This document shows positions 17,591 through 24,470 of a stretch of 64,000 nucleotides of DNA, one piece after another. The number at the start of each line of letters is the position of its first letter. Position 1 is the stretch's first letter. Position numbers and translations under genes: made by a program. Where the stretch lies: contig ATWD01000002.1 in NCBI GenBank assembly GCA_000421065.1, positions 682,001-746,000 of the forward strand, in the 5' to 3' direction. Under the pieces are notes generated by a model, which was given only the letters and a program-made list of their open reading frames with translations, had not been told where the DNA came from and did not search any database. This stretch comes from Acidobacteriaceae bacterium TAA 166 (lineage in GTDB: Bacteria > Acidobacteriota > Terriglobia > Terriglobales > Acidobacteriaceae).

Positions 17591-19144
17591 ATGAGCAACA
17601 AACCAACTCGCCGTTCGATTCTCAAAGGTGCTGCCTTGGCAGGCATCGCCGGTCTCACACAATCCGCGTCTCTTTCTGCGGAAGCTCAAACCGCCAGGCC
17701 GAAGCTGAAGACCACCTGGCAATCCCCACCGAAACAGACAGGAAACAATCTCAACCTCATCGTATTGGTCTCCGATACCTTCCGCGCCGATAACCTTGAA
17801 ACCTACGGTAGCAATTGGGTCGAAACACCGCGCTTAAACGCCTTTGCGAAAGAATCCATCGTCTTTGAACATTTCTATCCGGAAGGATTACCGACGATTC
17901 CCATCCGACGGCAGCTCTATACCGGCCGCCGGATCGTGCCTACCCATCTCTACTTTCAACAGGACAATGTAACTCTCCCCGGCTGGCATCAGCTCTTCTT
18001 GGAAGACATTACCCTCTCTGAAACTCTTCGTACCGCCGACTATAAAACTGCTCTGATCGCCGATCTCCCCCATCTCTTCAAACCCGATCGCAACTTTAAT
18101 CGCGGCTTCGACTCATTCCAGTGGATACGTGGACAGGAGATTGATGCCTTCGGAACCACGGGACGGACCGATGTCGACCTGTCTCCCTACTATCCGGCGG
18201 AGTATCTTGAGCGCGTTCAACAGGCCAGGCAATTTGCGACCGGTTCGGCGTTCACTCGCTTCATGGATCAGTACCTCGCCAATCGTCATCTCTGGACAAA
18301 AAATGGTGACTCCATCGTGCAGCAGACTGCGAAGACGGCAATCAATTGGCTTGACGATAACCATGGCAGCGGCCCTTTCTATCTGCAGGTGGAAGCCTTC
18401 GATCCGCACGAGCCGTGGGATCCACCGCAGGAGTTCCTCGAGAAATACCTGAAGGAGCCCACAAAGCACTCCTGGCCTGAGCCGCCTTACGGCAACGTGA
18501 TTGTCCCGGAAGAGGGCGTCAAACGCCTCCGCGCTAATTACGCTGGAGAGGCCACAAACGTCGACTACTGGTACGGTCAGGTGCTCGACAAGATTAAGCA
18601 GCTCGGACTCTATGACAACTCGATCATCGTCTTCCTTGCCGATCATGGAGCTCTATTGAACGAGCAGCAACAGTGGGTGAAGGGTCCTGAGAAGCTACGC
18701 AAACAGGTGACCCACGCCCCGCTTCTGATCCGGCTGCCCCATGCTGAACATGCGGGCAAACGAGTCAGCGAGTTCGCTCAGCATCCTGATGTCGTACCTA
18801 CCTTGCTCAGTCGCTTGAATCTCAAACCCTCCGAACGGGTCACCGGTAAAGATCTATTCCCCCACGTCCTTGGAAAGTCAGACGAACGCGATTACGCCGT
18901 GTCGGCCTATGGCTGGATTGCATCCGTTCGAAGCAAGGAGTGGAACTACTCCGCAGTGTGGAAGCCAGAGCGTTATGAGGGCACGTACAAACCTCAGCTC
19001 TATGACCTGCGTAAAGATCCTGAAGAGTTGCACAATATCGCCGACCAGCACCCCAATGTGACGAAAGATTTTAACGCCAAGCTCGAAGAATACATCGCGT
19101 CTGGCCGCGATCTTACCAATGGAACCTTTTCACAAGAGCTATAG
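17591..19144 (+). CDS. Tat-exported sulfatase-fold protein with Thr at the catalytic position
   Basis: A 517-residue member of the sulfatase/alkaline phosphatase superfamily with a twin-arginine leader (RRSILKGAALAGIAG). The first metal motif is VLVSDTFRADNLETYG (Asp62) and the second is FLADHGALL. Where sulfatases have C/S-x-P/A-x-R, this protein has T-I-P-I-R (Thr102 to Arg106) followed by RQLYTGR. Thr cannot be turned into formylglycine, but Thr is the nucleophile in related phosphodiesterases and phosphoethanolamine transferases. The reaction may thus be phosphodiester or phosphonate hydrolysis, or another transfer, rather than sulfate ester hydrolysis. It forms an operon with the TonB receptor upstream. 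Confidence 0.82.
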   Translation: MSNKPTRRSILKGAALAGIAGLTQSASLSAEAQTARPKLKTTWQSPPKQTGNNLNLIVLVSDTFRADNLETYGSNWVETPRLNAFAKESIVFEHFYPEGLPTIPIRRQLYTGRRIVPTHLYFQQDNVTLPGWHQLFLEDITLSETLRTADYKTALIADLPHLFKPDRNFNRGFDSFQWIRGQEIDAFGTTGRTDVDLSPYYPAEYLERVQQARQFATGSAFTRFMDQYLANRHLWTKNGDSIVQQTAKTAINWLDDNHGSGPFYLQVEAFDPHEPWDPPQEFLEKYLKEPTKHSWPEPPYGNVIVPEEGVKRLRANYAGEATNVDYWYGQVLDKIKQLGLYDNSIIVFLADHGALLNEQQQWVKGPEKLRKQVTHAPLLIRLPHAEHAGKRVSEFAQHPDVVPTLLSRLNLKPSERVTGKDLFPHVLGKSDERDYAVSAYGWIASVRSKEWNYSAVWKPERYEGTYKPQLYDLRKDPEELHNIADQHPNVTKDFNAKLEEYIASGRDLTNGTFSQEL

Positions 19145-19179
19145 TGAATTTCTGGTACAGTGCCAGCAATTCACTATGC

Positions 19180-19385
19180 TCTCTTCTGCCGGGCCAAGGA
19201 ACCGCGCCTGCGATCGTAAAGGAGTTTATCTCTATCGCGGGCTCCCTTCCCTTCAGCCCATGCCTCTACTCTGCTTCAGCTGAAGAACGGCGATGTGCTT
19301 GCAGTGCGGTTTGGAGGAGCGAAGGAGGGAGCCAACGACCGTCGTCATCTGGGGAGCACGGCGCACCTCTGTGGGATGGAGCGGT
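19180..19385 (+). pseudogene. Remnant of an exo-sialidase/BNR-family gene, frameshifted and truncated
   Basis: Three consecutive reading frames line up with the N terminus typical of bacterial sialidase-family (BNR) proteins. VKEFI...LPFSP is read from 19216. It continues after a frameshift as HASTLLQLKNGDVLAVRFGG and AKEGAND from 19259. After another frameshift it reads VVIWGARRTSVGWSG from 19341. Only about 60 codons remain. The sequence then runs straight into the long palindromic repeat that starts near 19360, which suggests deletion or insertion at that junction. The family assignment is from memory of the LxNGDLLAxWFGGxxEGxxDVxIWGxRR pattern and is moderately sure. Confidence 0.6.
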
Positions 19386-19545
19386 CACTTGGTGACGTGT
19401 GTACTCCCTTCGGGGTGAGGCTCCTGTTAATCGCTTGCGAAGATCTTCGTGCCGACCAACGGGAGGCCCACTGCGAAGCTGGTATACGCGCACGAAGTGA
19501 CCGCCCCACGCGTAGTGGGCCCGCGCGGCAGCGCTCGTCTTTACC
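19360..19545. repeat. Long palindromic interspersed repeat, copy A
   Basis: An imperfect inverted repeat of about 185 bp centred on the perfect palindrome CGAAGATCTTCG at 19438-19449. The left arm includes GGTCACTTGGTGACGTGTGT and CCCTTCGGGG. The right arm includes CCAACGGGAGGCCCACTGCG, CACGAAGTGACCGCCCCACG and CGTAGTGGGCCCGCGCGGCA. Its left arm matches the reverse complement of the right arms of copies B and C, so it is in the opposite orientation to them. It lies between the sialidase remnant and the AI-2E-family gene. No ORF or transposase is present. Confidence 0.8.
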
Positions 19546-19655
19546 TCAAACAATAAGTCGATACGACTAAGCGGATTCCGGCCACAGACTCTTGCAACCG
19601 GCATTGGCATCGAAAGATATAGTCTTACGGCACGCTGTTTATTCGATGAGGTGTC

Positions 19656-20696
19656 ATGCAAGCGAATCCCGAAGCGTACCCCTGGCGGCAGATCACTATG
19701 TTTCTGATCACGCTGGGTGTCCTGGTATTATGCGCTCTTGTCCTGCGGCCGTTTCTGGTCGCCATCATTGGTGCCATCGTGATCGCCATCATCACGGAGC
19801 GGCCCTATTTCTGGCTCGCGAATAAGCTCGGGCATGGCAGTTTCTGCGCCGCCATCGCACTTGTGCTGGTCATTCTCAGCATCATCGTTCCCGTCTTCTT
19901 CCTAGGCCATAGCGTGAGCGAGCAATTGGGGAACCTGATCGCCAATCTGCGCAGCGAGCAGACCCAGATGAAGATCGCAGACTACTTCAATCGCCATCCG
20001 TTGCTGGCAGAACGCGTCCGGGCGATCACCGATAACATCGATCTTCCCACCACGGCGCGCTCGGCGGCGGCAGCCATCGGAAGCCGTTTCGCCGCTTTGA
20101 TCGGGAGGTCGGTCGAAGCGATCACCCAGATCGTGGCTATGCTCTTCATCCTCTTCTTTCTCTATCGCGACCGAGAGATCGCGGGCCGTTTTGCGCGGTC
20201 GCTGCTGCCGCTCGAGGAGGGGGAGGCCGACGCATTTCTGAGCCGACTGCGGGGAACGATCTACGCCACCGCGCTGGGGCGGCTCGCCATCGCAGCGCTC
20301 CAGGGTACACTCGCCGGGCTTGCCTTCTGGGTTTTGGGAGTCCCCAATGCGTTTCTGTGGGCCACGCTGACGGGAGTCATGGCAATGGTCCCCGCCTTTG
20401 GGGCCATTCTGGTATGGACTCCGATCGCGCTCTATCTCGGCTTCTCGGGAAGCTGGGTCAAGGCCGGTCTGCTGGCCGTCTGGGGCGGCGGTGTGGTCAG
20501 TCTGGTAGACAACTTCCTGTATCCCGTCCTAGTCGGGCCCCATCTTCGCCAGCACTCGGTTGCGGTGCTGCTGTCGATCCTGGGAGGAATCGCCCTCTTC
20601 GGGATCACCGGGATCGTGCTTGGCCCGTTAACCTTCGCCGCAGCCGCCACGCTGCTGGATATCTGGAGAGCTCGCTCGCAGACGCAGCCAGCATAA
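19656..20696 (+). CDS. AI-2E-family (UPF0118) membrane permease
   Basis: A 346-residue polytopic protein with the pattern of the AI-2E transporter family. There are two N-terminal helices, a third helix, a soluble alpha-helical segment (SEQLGNLIANLRSEQTQ to DLPTTARSAAAAIGSRF, residues about 85-145), then five helices including the conserved stretch VPAFGAILVWTPIALYL and the glycine-rich loop before DNFLYPVLVGP (residues about 280-300). A GAGG lies 4 nt before the ATG. Family members have been linked to autoinducer-2 export or Na+/H+ antiport. The substrate here is unknown. It stands alone, upstream of pckG. Confidence 0.88.
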   Translation: MQANPEAYPWRQITMFLITLGVLVLCALVLRPFLVAIIGAIVIAIITERPYFWLANKLGHGSFCAAIALVLVILSIIVPVFFLGHSVSEQLGNLIANLRSEQTQMKIADYFNRHPLLAERVRAITDNIDLPTTARSAAAAIGSRFAALIGRSVEAITQIVAMLFILFFLYRDREIAGRFARSLLPLEEGEADAFLSRLRGTIYATALGRLAIAALQGTLAGLAFWVLGVPNAFLWATLTGVMAMVPAFGAILVWTPIALYLGFSGSWVKAGLLAVWGGGVVSLVDNFLYPVLVGPHLRQHSVAVLLSILGGIALFGITGIVLGPLTFAAAATLLDIWRARSQTQPA

Positions 20697-20762
20697 AACA
20701 ATCCACTGTTGACAGCCCACCGTTCAAAGCGAATCCTTAATTTCTGAGGCCCTGAACCGACG

Positions 20763-22613
20763 ATGAAGATCGAAAAGACTTTGACGGCTGTTCTTCCTTC
20801 CGCTCCTCCCACCACCAACAAACACCTGATTCGCTGGGTGGAGAAGATGGCCGACCTGACCCAGCCGGACGCCATTCACTGGGTGGATGGCTCGCAGGAA
20901 GAGTACGACCTTCTGTGCCAGCAACTGGTCGATGCGGGAACCTTTACACGGCTCAACCAGGATCTGTGGCCCGGATGCTTCTACGCCCGCTCGGCCCCCA
21001 ACGATGTGGCCCGCGTCGAGGATCGCACCTTTATCTGCTCGCTCTCGAAGGACAATGCCGGACCGACGAACAACTGGGAAGATCCTTTCGTCATGCGGAG
21101 AAAGCTCAAGCAGCTCTTCCGCGGCGCCATGCGCGGACGCACCCTGTATGTGCTTCCCTTCTCGATGGGACCGGTGGGCTCCCCCATGTCGCAGATCGGC
21201 GTGCAGCTGACGGATTCCGCCTATGCCGTAGTGAATATGCGGATCATGGCGAGGATCGGGGCCCCAGTCTTCGCCGAGATCGACAAGGACATCAAGCGCG
21301 TGGTGCCGTGCATGCACTCGGTAGGCGCTCCGCTCGTGCCCGGCAAGCAGGATGTCTCCTGGCCCTGCAATGACGAGAAGTACATCGTGCACTTCCCGGA
21401 GACGCGCGAGATCTGGAGCTATGGCTCGGGGTACGGCGGCAATGCCCTGCTGGGGAAGAAGTGTTTTGCTCTGCGCATCGCCTCGAACATCGCCCGCGAC
21501 GAGGGCTGGATGGCCGAGCATATGCTGATCCTCGGCGTGGAGTCGCCCTCGCACGAGAAGACTTATATCGCCGCCGCCTTTCCCTCGGCGTGTGGGAAGA
21601 CGAACTTCGCCATGCTGATTCCTCCGGCGGGATTTGAAGGCTGGAAGGTGTGGACGGTGGGCGACGATATCGCATGGATCAAGCCCGACGCCACCGGCCA
21701 GCTGCGGGCGATCAACCCTGAGGCGGGATTCTTCGGCGTCGCTCCGGGAACCTCGGCGAAGACGAATCCCAATGCGATGGCCACGCTGGCCAGGAATACG
21801 ATCTTCACCAACGTGGCGCTGACGCCTGAAGGCGGCGTCTGGTGGGAGGGGATGACCGACGCTCCTCCGAAGGAGTGCCTGGACTGGCGCGGCAACCTGT
21901 GGACACCGGGGATCGGCAAACAGACCGGCCTGCCGGCGGCGCATCCCAACGGGCGCTTCACCGCGCCGGCGAGCCAGTGCCCGACCATCGATCCGGACTG
22001 GGAAGCTCCGAATGGCGTGCCCATCTCGGCGATCCTCTTCGGCGGCCGGCGATCGACCACGATGCCGCTGGTCTACCAGTCCTTCAACTGGTCGAGCGGC
22101 GTATATGCCGGAGCGACGATGGGCTCGGAGACGACGGCCGCCGCCAGCGGAGTTCTGGGCAAGGTGCGGCGCGATCCCATGGCGATGCTTCCCTTCTGCG
22201 GCTATCACATGGGCGACTACTTCCGGCACTGGATCAAGATGCAGCGCACGCTCTCCTCCACGCCGCGCGTCTTCCATGTGAACTGGTTCCGCAAGGGCGA
22301 GGACGGCCGCTTCCTCTGGCCCGGCTACTCGGAGAATATGCGGGTACTTAAATGGATTATCGACCGTGTGCGCGGACGTGCGCAGGGCAAGGAGACTCCC
22401 ATCGGCTGGACGCCGCACTATGAGGACATTCGCTGGGAGGGACTGCCTCTCTCCGAGGAAAAACGCAAGGCGATCTTCGAGCAACTGCAGACGGTCGACC
22501 GCACCGCCTGGCGGCGCGAGGTGATGGATCACGAGGAGCTCTTCCTGGCGCTTCACGACCATCTGCCGCCCGAGATGATCTACGAGCGGGAGTTGCTGAT
22601 CTGCAGGTTGTGA
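20763..22613 (+). CDS. pckG: Phosphoenolpyruvate carboxykinase (GTP)
   Basis: A 616-residue GTP-dependent PEPCK, the usual length. It converts oxaloacetate and GTP to PEP, GDP and CO2 at the start of gluconeogenesis in the cytoplasm. Recognisable motifs are the PEPCK-specific P-loop FPSACGKTNFAML (near residue 274), the substrate-binding stretch around YGGNALLGKKCFALRIASN, the mobile-loop and metal region FGGRRSTTMPLVYQ, and the C-terminal FRKGEDGRFLWPGYSENMRVLKW. The gene stands alone. The AT-rich 60 bp after its stop leads into a new promoter at 22676, so the following small transcripts are separate units. Confidence 0.97.
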   Translation: MKIEKTLTAVLPSAPPTTNKHLIRWVEKMADLTQPDAIHWVDGSQEEYDLLCQQLVDAGTFTRLNQDLWPGCFYARSAPNDVARVEDRTFICSLSKDNAGPTNNWEDPFVMRRKLKQLFRGAMRGRTLYVLPFSMGPVGSPMSQIGVQLTDSAYAVVNMRIMARIGAPVFAEIDKDIKRVVPCMHSVGAPLVPGKQDVSWPCNDEKYIVHFPETREIWSYGSGYGGNALLGKKCFALRIASNIARDEGWMAEHMLILGVESPSHEKTYIAAAFPSACGKTNFAMLIPPAGFEGWKVWTVGDDIAWIKPDATGQLRAINPEAGFFGVAPGTSAKTNPNAMATLARNTIFTNVALTPEGGVWWEGMTDAPPKECLDWRGNLWTPGIGKQTGLPAAHPNGRFTAPASQCPTIDPDWEAPNGVPISAILFGGRRSTTMPLVYQSFNWSSGVYAGATMGSETTAAASGVLGKVRRDPMAMLPFCGYHMGDYFRHWIKMQRTLSSTPRVFHVNWFRKGEDGRFLWPGYSENMRVLKWIIDRVRGRAQGKETPIGWTPHYEDIRWEGLPLSEEKRKAIFEQLQTVDRTAWRREVMDHEELFLALHDHLPPEMIYERELLICRL

Positions 22614-22675
22614 AAAATTCGAATAAGATATTTTATTTAAGTAACTTAGCGACCTGAAAATAAGACTTTTAACTC

Positions 22676-22704
22676 TTGACCGTCAGGTAAATTTTTCGTA
22701 TATT
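22676..22704 (+). promoter_or_regulatory. Sigma70-type promoter of a short structured transcript
   Basis: -35 TTGACC (22676-22681), a 17-bp spacer and -10 TATATT (22699-22704). The predicted +1 is the A at 22711, followed at once by a GTG. The transcript would run about 110 nt to the terminator-like hairpin at 22781-22814. Confidence 0.65.
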
Positions 22705-22710
22705 AACCCA

Positions 22711-22823
22711 AGTGACAGGACTCCCTTCGGGTTGAGTCAGTCATAACGAAGTCCACCCACTTCGTTGCATTACCGGGAACACCCACGCAACAGCCCCCAC
22801 CGCGCTGCGTGGGTTTCCTCTTT
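22711..22823 (+). ncRNA. Putative short structured RNA or attenuated leader
   Basis: The segment from the predicted start at 22711 to the T-rich tract after 22814 can fold into three hairpins. These are GACTC/GAGTC around a CCC-TTC-GGG core (about 22719-22738), AACGAAG/CTTCGTT (about 22745-22766), and the terminator-like stem ACCCACGCA/TGCGTGGGT. A seven-codon ORF (GTG at 22712, reading MTGLPSG) starts one base into the transcript. It has no Cys codons. It could be a small RNA, or a leader that regulates the downstream genes when read through. No known RNA family was recognised. Confidence 0.4.
22781..22823 (+). terminator. Intrinsic-terminator-like hairpin
   Basis: Perfect 9-bp stem ACCCACGCA (22781-22789) / TGCGTGGGT (22806-22814), followed by TTCCTCTTT. 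It resembles the hairpin at 23029-23061 in stem sequence (CCCACG/CGTGGG) and in its T-rich tail, as if the two were duplicates. Confidence 0.65.
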
Positions 22824-22845
22824 AAATGCGCCTTTCCTGTCTCTT

Positions 22846-22901
22846 TTAGATGCTTTTTTGAGCATCGCTCCTGCCTTGACGAGGTACGACGAAGCATCTA
22901 A
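22846..22901. promoter_or_regulatory. Inverted repeat overlapping the leader-peptide promoter (possible operator)
   Basis: Perfect 10-bp arms TTAGATGCTT (22846-22855) and AAGCATCTAA (22892-22901) flank the -35 box, and the right arm overlaps the -10 box. A further half-site GAGCATC lies at 22860-22866, and the palindrome CGATGCGCATCG sits at 22918-22929, just inside the leader ORF. The GATGC/GCATC half-sites could bind a repressor. No regulator gene is in the vicinity. Confidence 0.4.
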
Positions 22902-22904
22902 TCT
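22876..22904 (+). promoter_or_regulatory. Sigma70-type promoter for the leaderless Cys-rich ORF
   Basis: -35 TTGACG (22876-22881), a 17-bp spacer and -10 TAATCT (22899-22904), then 6 nt and the ATG at 22911. The geometry is identical to that at 14032-14067. The predicted start of transcription is the ATG itself. Confidence 0.7.
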
Positions 22905-22910
22905 TTTGTT

Positions 22911-22997
22911 ATGGGATCGATGCGCATCGCAGCCTGTACCTGTTGTCCTTGTTGTAAGGGCAACTGTTGCTGCTGCGTCGGACTCTCCCTTAGCTAA
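22911..22997 (+). CDS. Putative leaderless poly-cysteine leader peptide
   Basis: A 28-codon ORF beginning MGSMRIAA, with a core of CTCCPCCKGNCCCC and ending VGLSLS. Nine of 28 codons are Cys (TGT or TGC), including four in a row. There is no Shine-Dalgarno sequence, but a promoter places +1 at its ATG. The stop codon lies inside a CTAAACC/GGTTTAG hairpin (22994-23016). A terminator-like hairpin follows at 23029, before a 38-residue membrane peptide and a YeiH-type putative sulfate exporter. This is the layout of a cysteine-responsive attenuator as known from leaderless poly-Cys ORFs in mycobacteria. A metal-binding peptide is a less likely alternative. Confidence 0.65.
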   Translation: MGSMRIAACTCCPCCKGNCCCCVGLSLS

Positions 22998-23016
22998 ACC
23001 AAACATCCAGGTTTAG
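22994..23016 (+). promoter_or_regulatory. Hairpin spanning the leader-ORF stop codon
   Basis: CTAAACC (22994-23000) pairs with GGTTTAG (23010-23016), and the TAA stop at 22995-22997 is in the left arm. A ribosome stalled upstream on Cys codons leaves it free to form, whereas one that reaches the stop melts it. It could thus be a pause or antiterminator element. Confidence 0.4.
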
Positions 23017-23028
23017 AAGATCTCAGGA

Positions 23029-23070
23029 ACCCACGTTGCAGCGCCAAGCGCGCACGTGGGTTTTCTCTTT
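23029..23070 (+). terminator. Intrinsic-terminator-like attenuator hairpin before the YeiH unit
   Basis: Stem ACCCACGT (23029-23036) / ACGTGGGT (23054-23061), extended through GC and GCGC/GCGC pairs around the loop CAA at 23045-23047, then TTTTCTCTTT. It lies 32 nt after the leader-ORF stop and 58 nt before the 38-codon gene, so it should stop transcription before the structural genes unless it is prevented from forming. Confidence 0.65.
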
Positions 23071-23118
23071 GCCCACGGCAACCTCCACCAAGCTGAACCG
23101 CTCGAATCGAGGCACCTT

Positions 23119-23235
23119 ATGGCAACTCCCAACAGCACGCAAGGCCGCATCAACATTGACCTGATCGCCGTGGCGATCGCCCTGACCCTGGCTGCGCTGA
23201 TCCGCTTCAACGTGCTTCCGCCGGTCGGATTCTAA
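23119..23235 (+). CDS. Small single-pass membrane protein upstream of YeiH
   Basis: A 38-residue ORF: a polar N terminus (MATPNSTQGRINID), one hydrophobic helix (LIAVAIALTLAALIRF) and a short tail NVLPPVGF. It ends 10 nt before the TTG start of the YeiH-family gene, in another frame, which fits translational coupling. I do not recognise a family. It could be a small subunit or stabiliser of the exporter. The evidence is tight spacing, a clean transmembrane helix and its position between the attenuator and the transporter gene. Confidence 0.6.
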   Translation: MATPNSTQGRINIDLIAVAIALTLAALIRFNVLPPVGF

Positions 23236-23245
23236 TAGCAACTCC

Positions 23246-24337
23246 TTGTCCGCCCAGACCATTCCGATCGCAACTCCTGCTCCCACACTCACGGCGCGAT
23301 TTCTCCGCGTGCTTCCGGGGGCCGGTCTGCTCTTCGGCATCGGCCTTCTGGGCAAGCTGCTGGAACACACCTTCGCGCAGCTTCGCCACACGTATCCCGG
23401 CATCCCCTTCCCTCATCTCGAATATGTTCTGTGGGCGATTCTGCTGGGTCTCGCTATCGGCAATACACTGGGCGTTCCGCAGATCTTTCGCGCGGGCGTG
23501 GCCACCTACGAGCTGTGGCTGAAGCTCGGAATCGTTCTGGTCGGCGCGAGGTTTCTGCTGCAGGATATCCTGCACATCGGCGGCCTCTCGCTGGCGCTGG
23601 TTGCAGTGGAGCTCATTCTCTCGCTCTCGTTCATGCATTTGCTGGGCCGCATCTTTCGGCTTCCACCGAAGCTCATCTCGCTGCTCGCCATCGGCTCCAG
23701 CATCTGCGGCGTCACCGCCATCATGGCGGCCCGCGGGGCAATCGAGCCCGAGGAGGAAGACACCTCTACCGCCATCGCCGCGATTCTTACGCTGGGCGCA
23801 ATCGCCCTGTTTACCTTCCCCGCCATCGGCCATGCCCTGCACATGAGCCAGCAGGGATACGGCATGTGGGCCGGGCTCGCCGTCGACAACACCGCCGAGT
23901 CGCTGGTCACCGGCTCGCTCTATGGCGAGGAGGCCGGCCGCTGGACCGTGCTGGCCAAGACTGCCCGTTCCGGCTTCCTCGGCTTCGTCGTGCTGGCCTA
24001 CGCGGTCTACTGGTCCTCGCGCGGCCTTGCGCCCGATGTCGAGCACAAGGGCGTCTTCCTCTGGCGCAAGTTCCCGAAGTTCATCCTGGGCTTCATCGCC
24101 CTCTCGATCCTGGCGACTGCGGGCTTCTTCACGCACGGACAACTCACCAGCCTGGCAAATCTCTCCAAATGGGCGTTTCTACCGGCATTTGCCGGGGTCG
24201 GTCTGCGCACCAACCTGCGCGATCTCACCGCCCAGGGCTGGCGTCCTCTCATCGTCGGCATCCTCGGCGAGGTGGCGATCGCACTGATCACGCTCGGGCT
24301 CGTCTATTGGAGCTACAGCCACGGAGTCGCACGGTGA
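23246..24337 (+). CDS. YeiH/UPF0324-family putative sulfate exporter
   Basis: A 363-residue protein with about 10 hydrophobic segments, matching the YeiH family (PF03601, annotated as putative sulfate exporter). Diagnostic stretches are the GLLFGIGLLGK start, ILLGLAIGNTLG, LWLKLGIVLVGARF and the central IGSSICGVTAIMAARGAI with acidic EPEEED after it. GLRTNLRDL occurs near the end. The start is TTG at 23246, 10 nt after the 38-codon gene. Transport of sulfate or another sulfur oxyanion is a family-level assignment with little biochemistry behind it. The poly-Cys leader upstream independently suggests a sulfur role. Confidence 0.85.
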   Translation: MSAQTIPIATPAPTLTARFLRVLPGAGLLFGIGLLGKLLEHTFAQLRHTYPGIPFPHLEYVLWAILLGLAIGNTLGVPQIFRAGVATYELWLKLGIVLVGARFLLQDILHIGGLSLALVAVELILSLSFMHLLGRIFRLPPKLISLLAIGSSICGVTAIMAARGAIEPEEEDTSTAIAAILTLGAIALFTFPAIGHALHMSQQGYGMWAGLAVDNTAESLVTGSLYGEEAGRWTVLAKTARSGFLGFVVLAYAVYWSSRGLAPDVEHKGVFLWRKFPKFILGFIALSILATAGFFTHGQLTSLANLSKWAFLPAFAGVGLRTNLRDLTAQGWRPLIVGILGEVAIALITLGLVYWSYSHGVAR

Positions 24338-24381
24338 TCGTCGTCCTGCACTCCGTTCGTTGTTGTTGTCTTCTGTCCTGA
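24334..24381 (+). CDS. Putative Cys leader peptide coupled to the YeiH stop codon
   Basis: A 15-codon ORF, MIVVLHSVRCCCLLS, that starts at a GTG overlapping the YeiH stop (GTGA). It contains three consecutive TGT codons. It precedes the TonB receptor gene at 24471 by 89 bp. Between them lies a hairpin ACTCAC/GTGAGT (24420-24440) followed by a pyrimidine-rich stretch. Ribosomes finishing YeiH could reinitiate here, so Cys-tRNA supply could tune receptor expression. The frame also runs open upstream through YeiH as a shadow, so the support is the Cys run, the overlap and the position, not coding statistics. Confidence 0.45.
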   Translation: MIVVLHSVRCCCLLS

Positions 24382-24470
24382 AGCTCCCCCTCTCTCGACA
24401 ATCGAATTATTTTTCTTTGACTCACGCGCTCTGAGTGAGTGCTTCTTCCTGATCCTCTTTGGAGTCCACC

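Noticed and set aside
20724..22562. A 612-codon minus-strand open frame
   Set aside because: Fully antisense to pckG, whose motifs are unambiguous.
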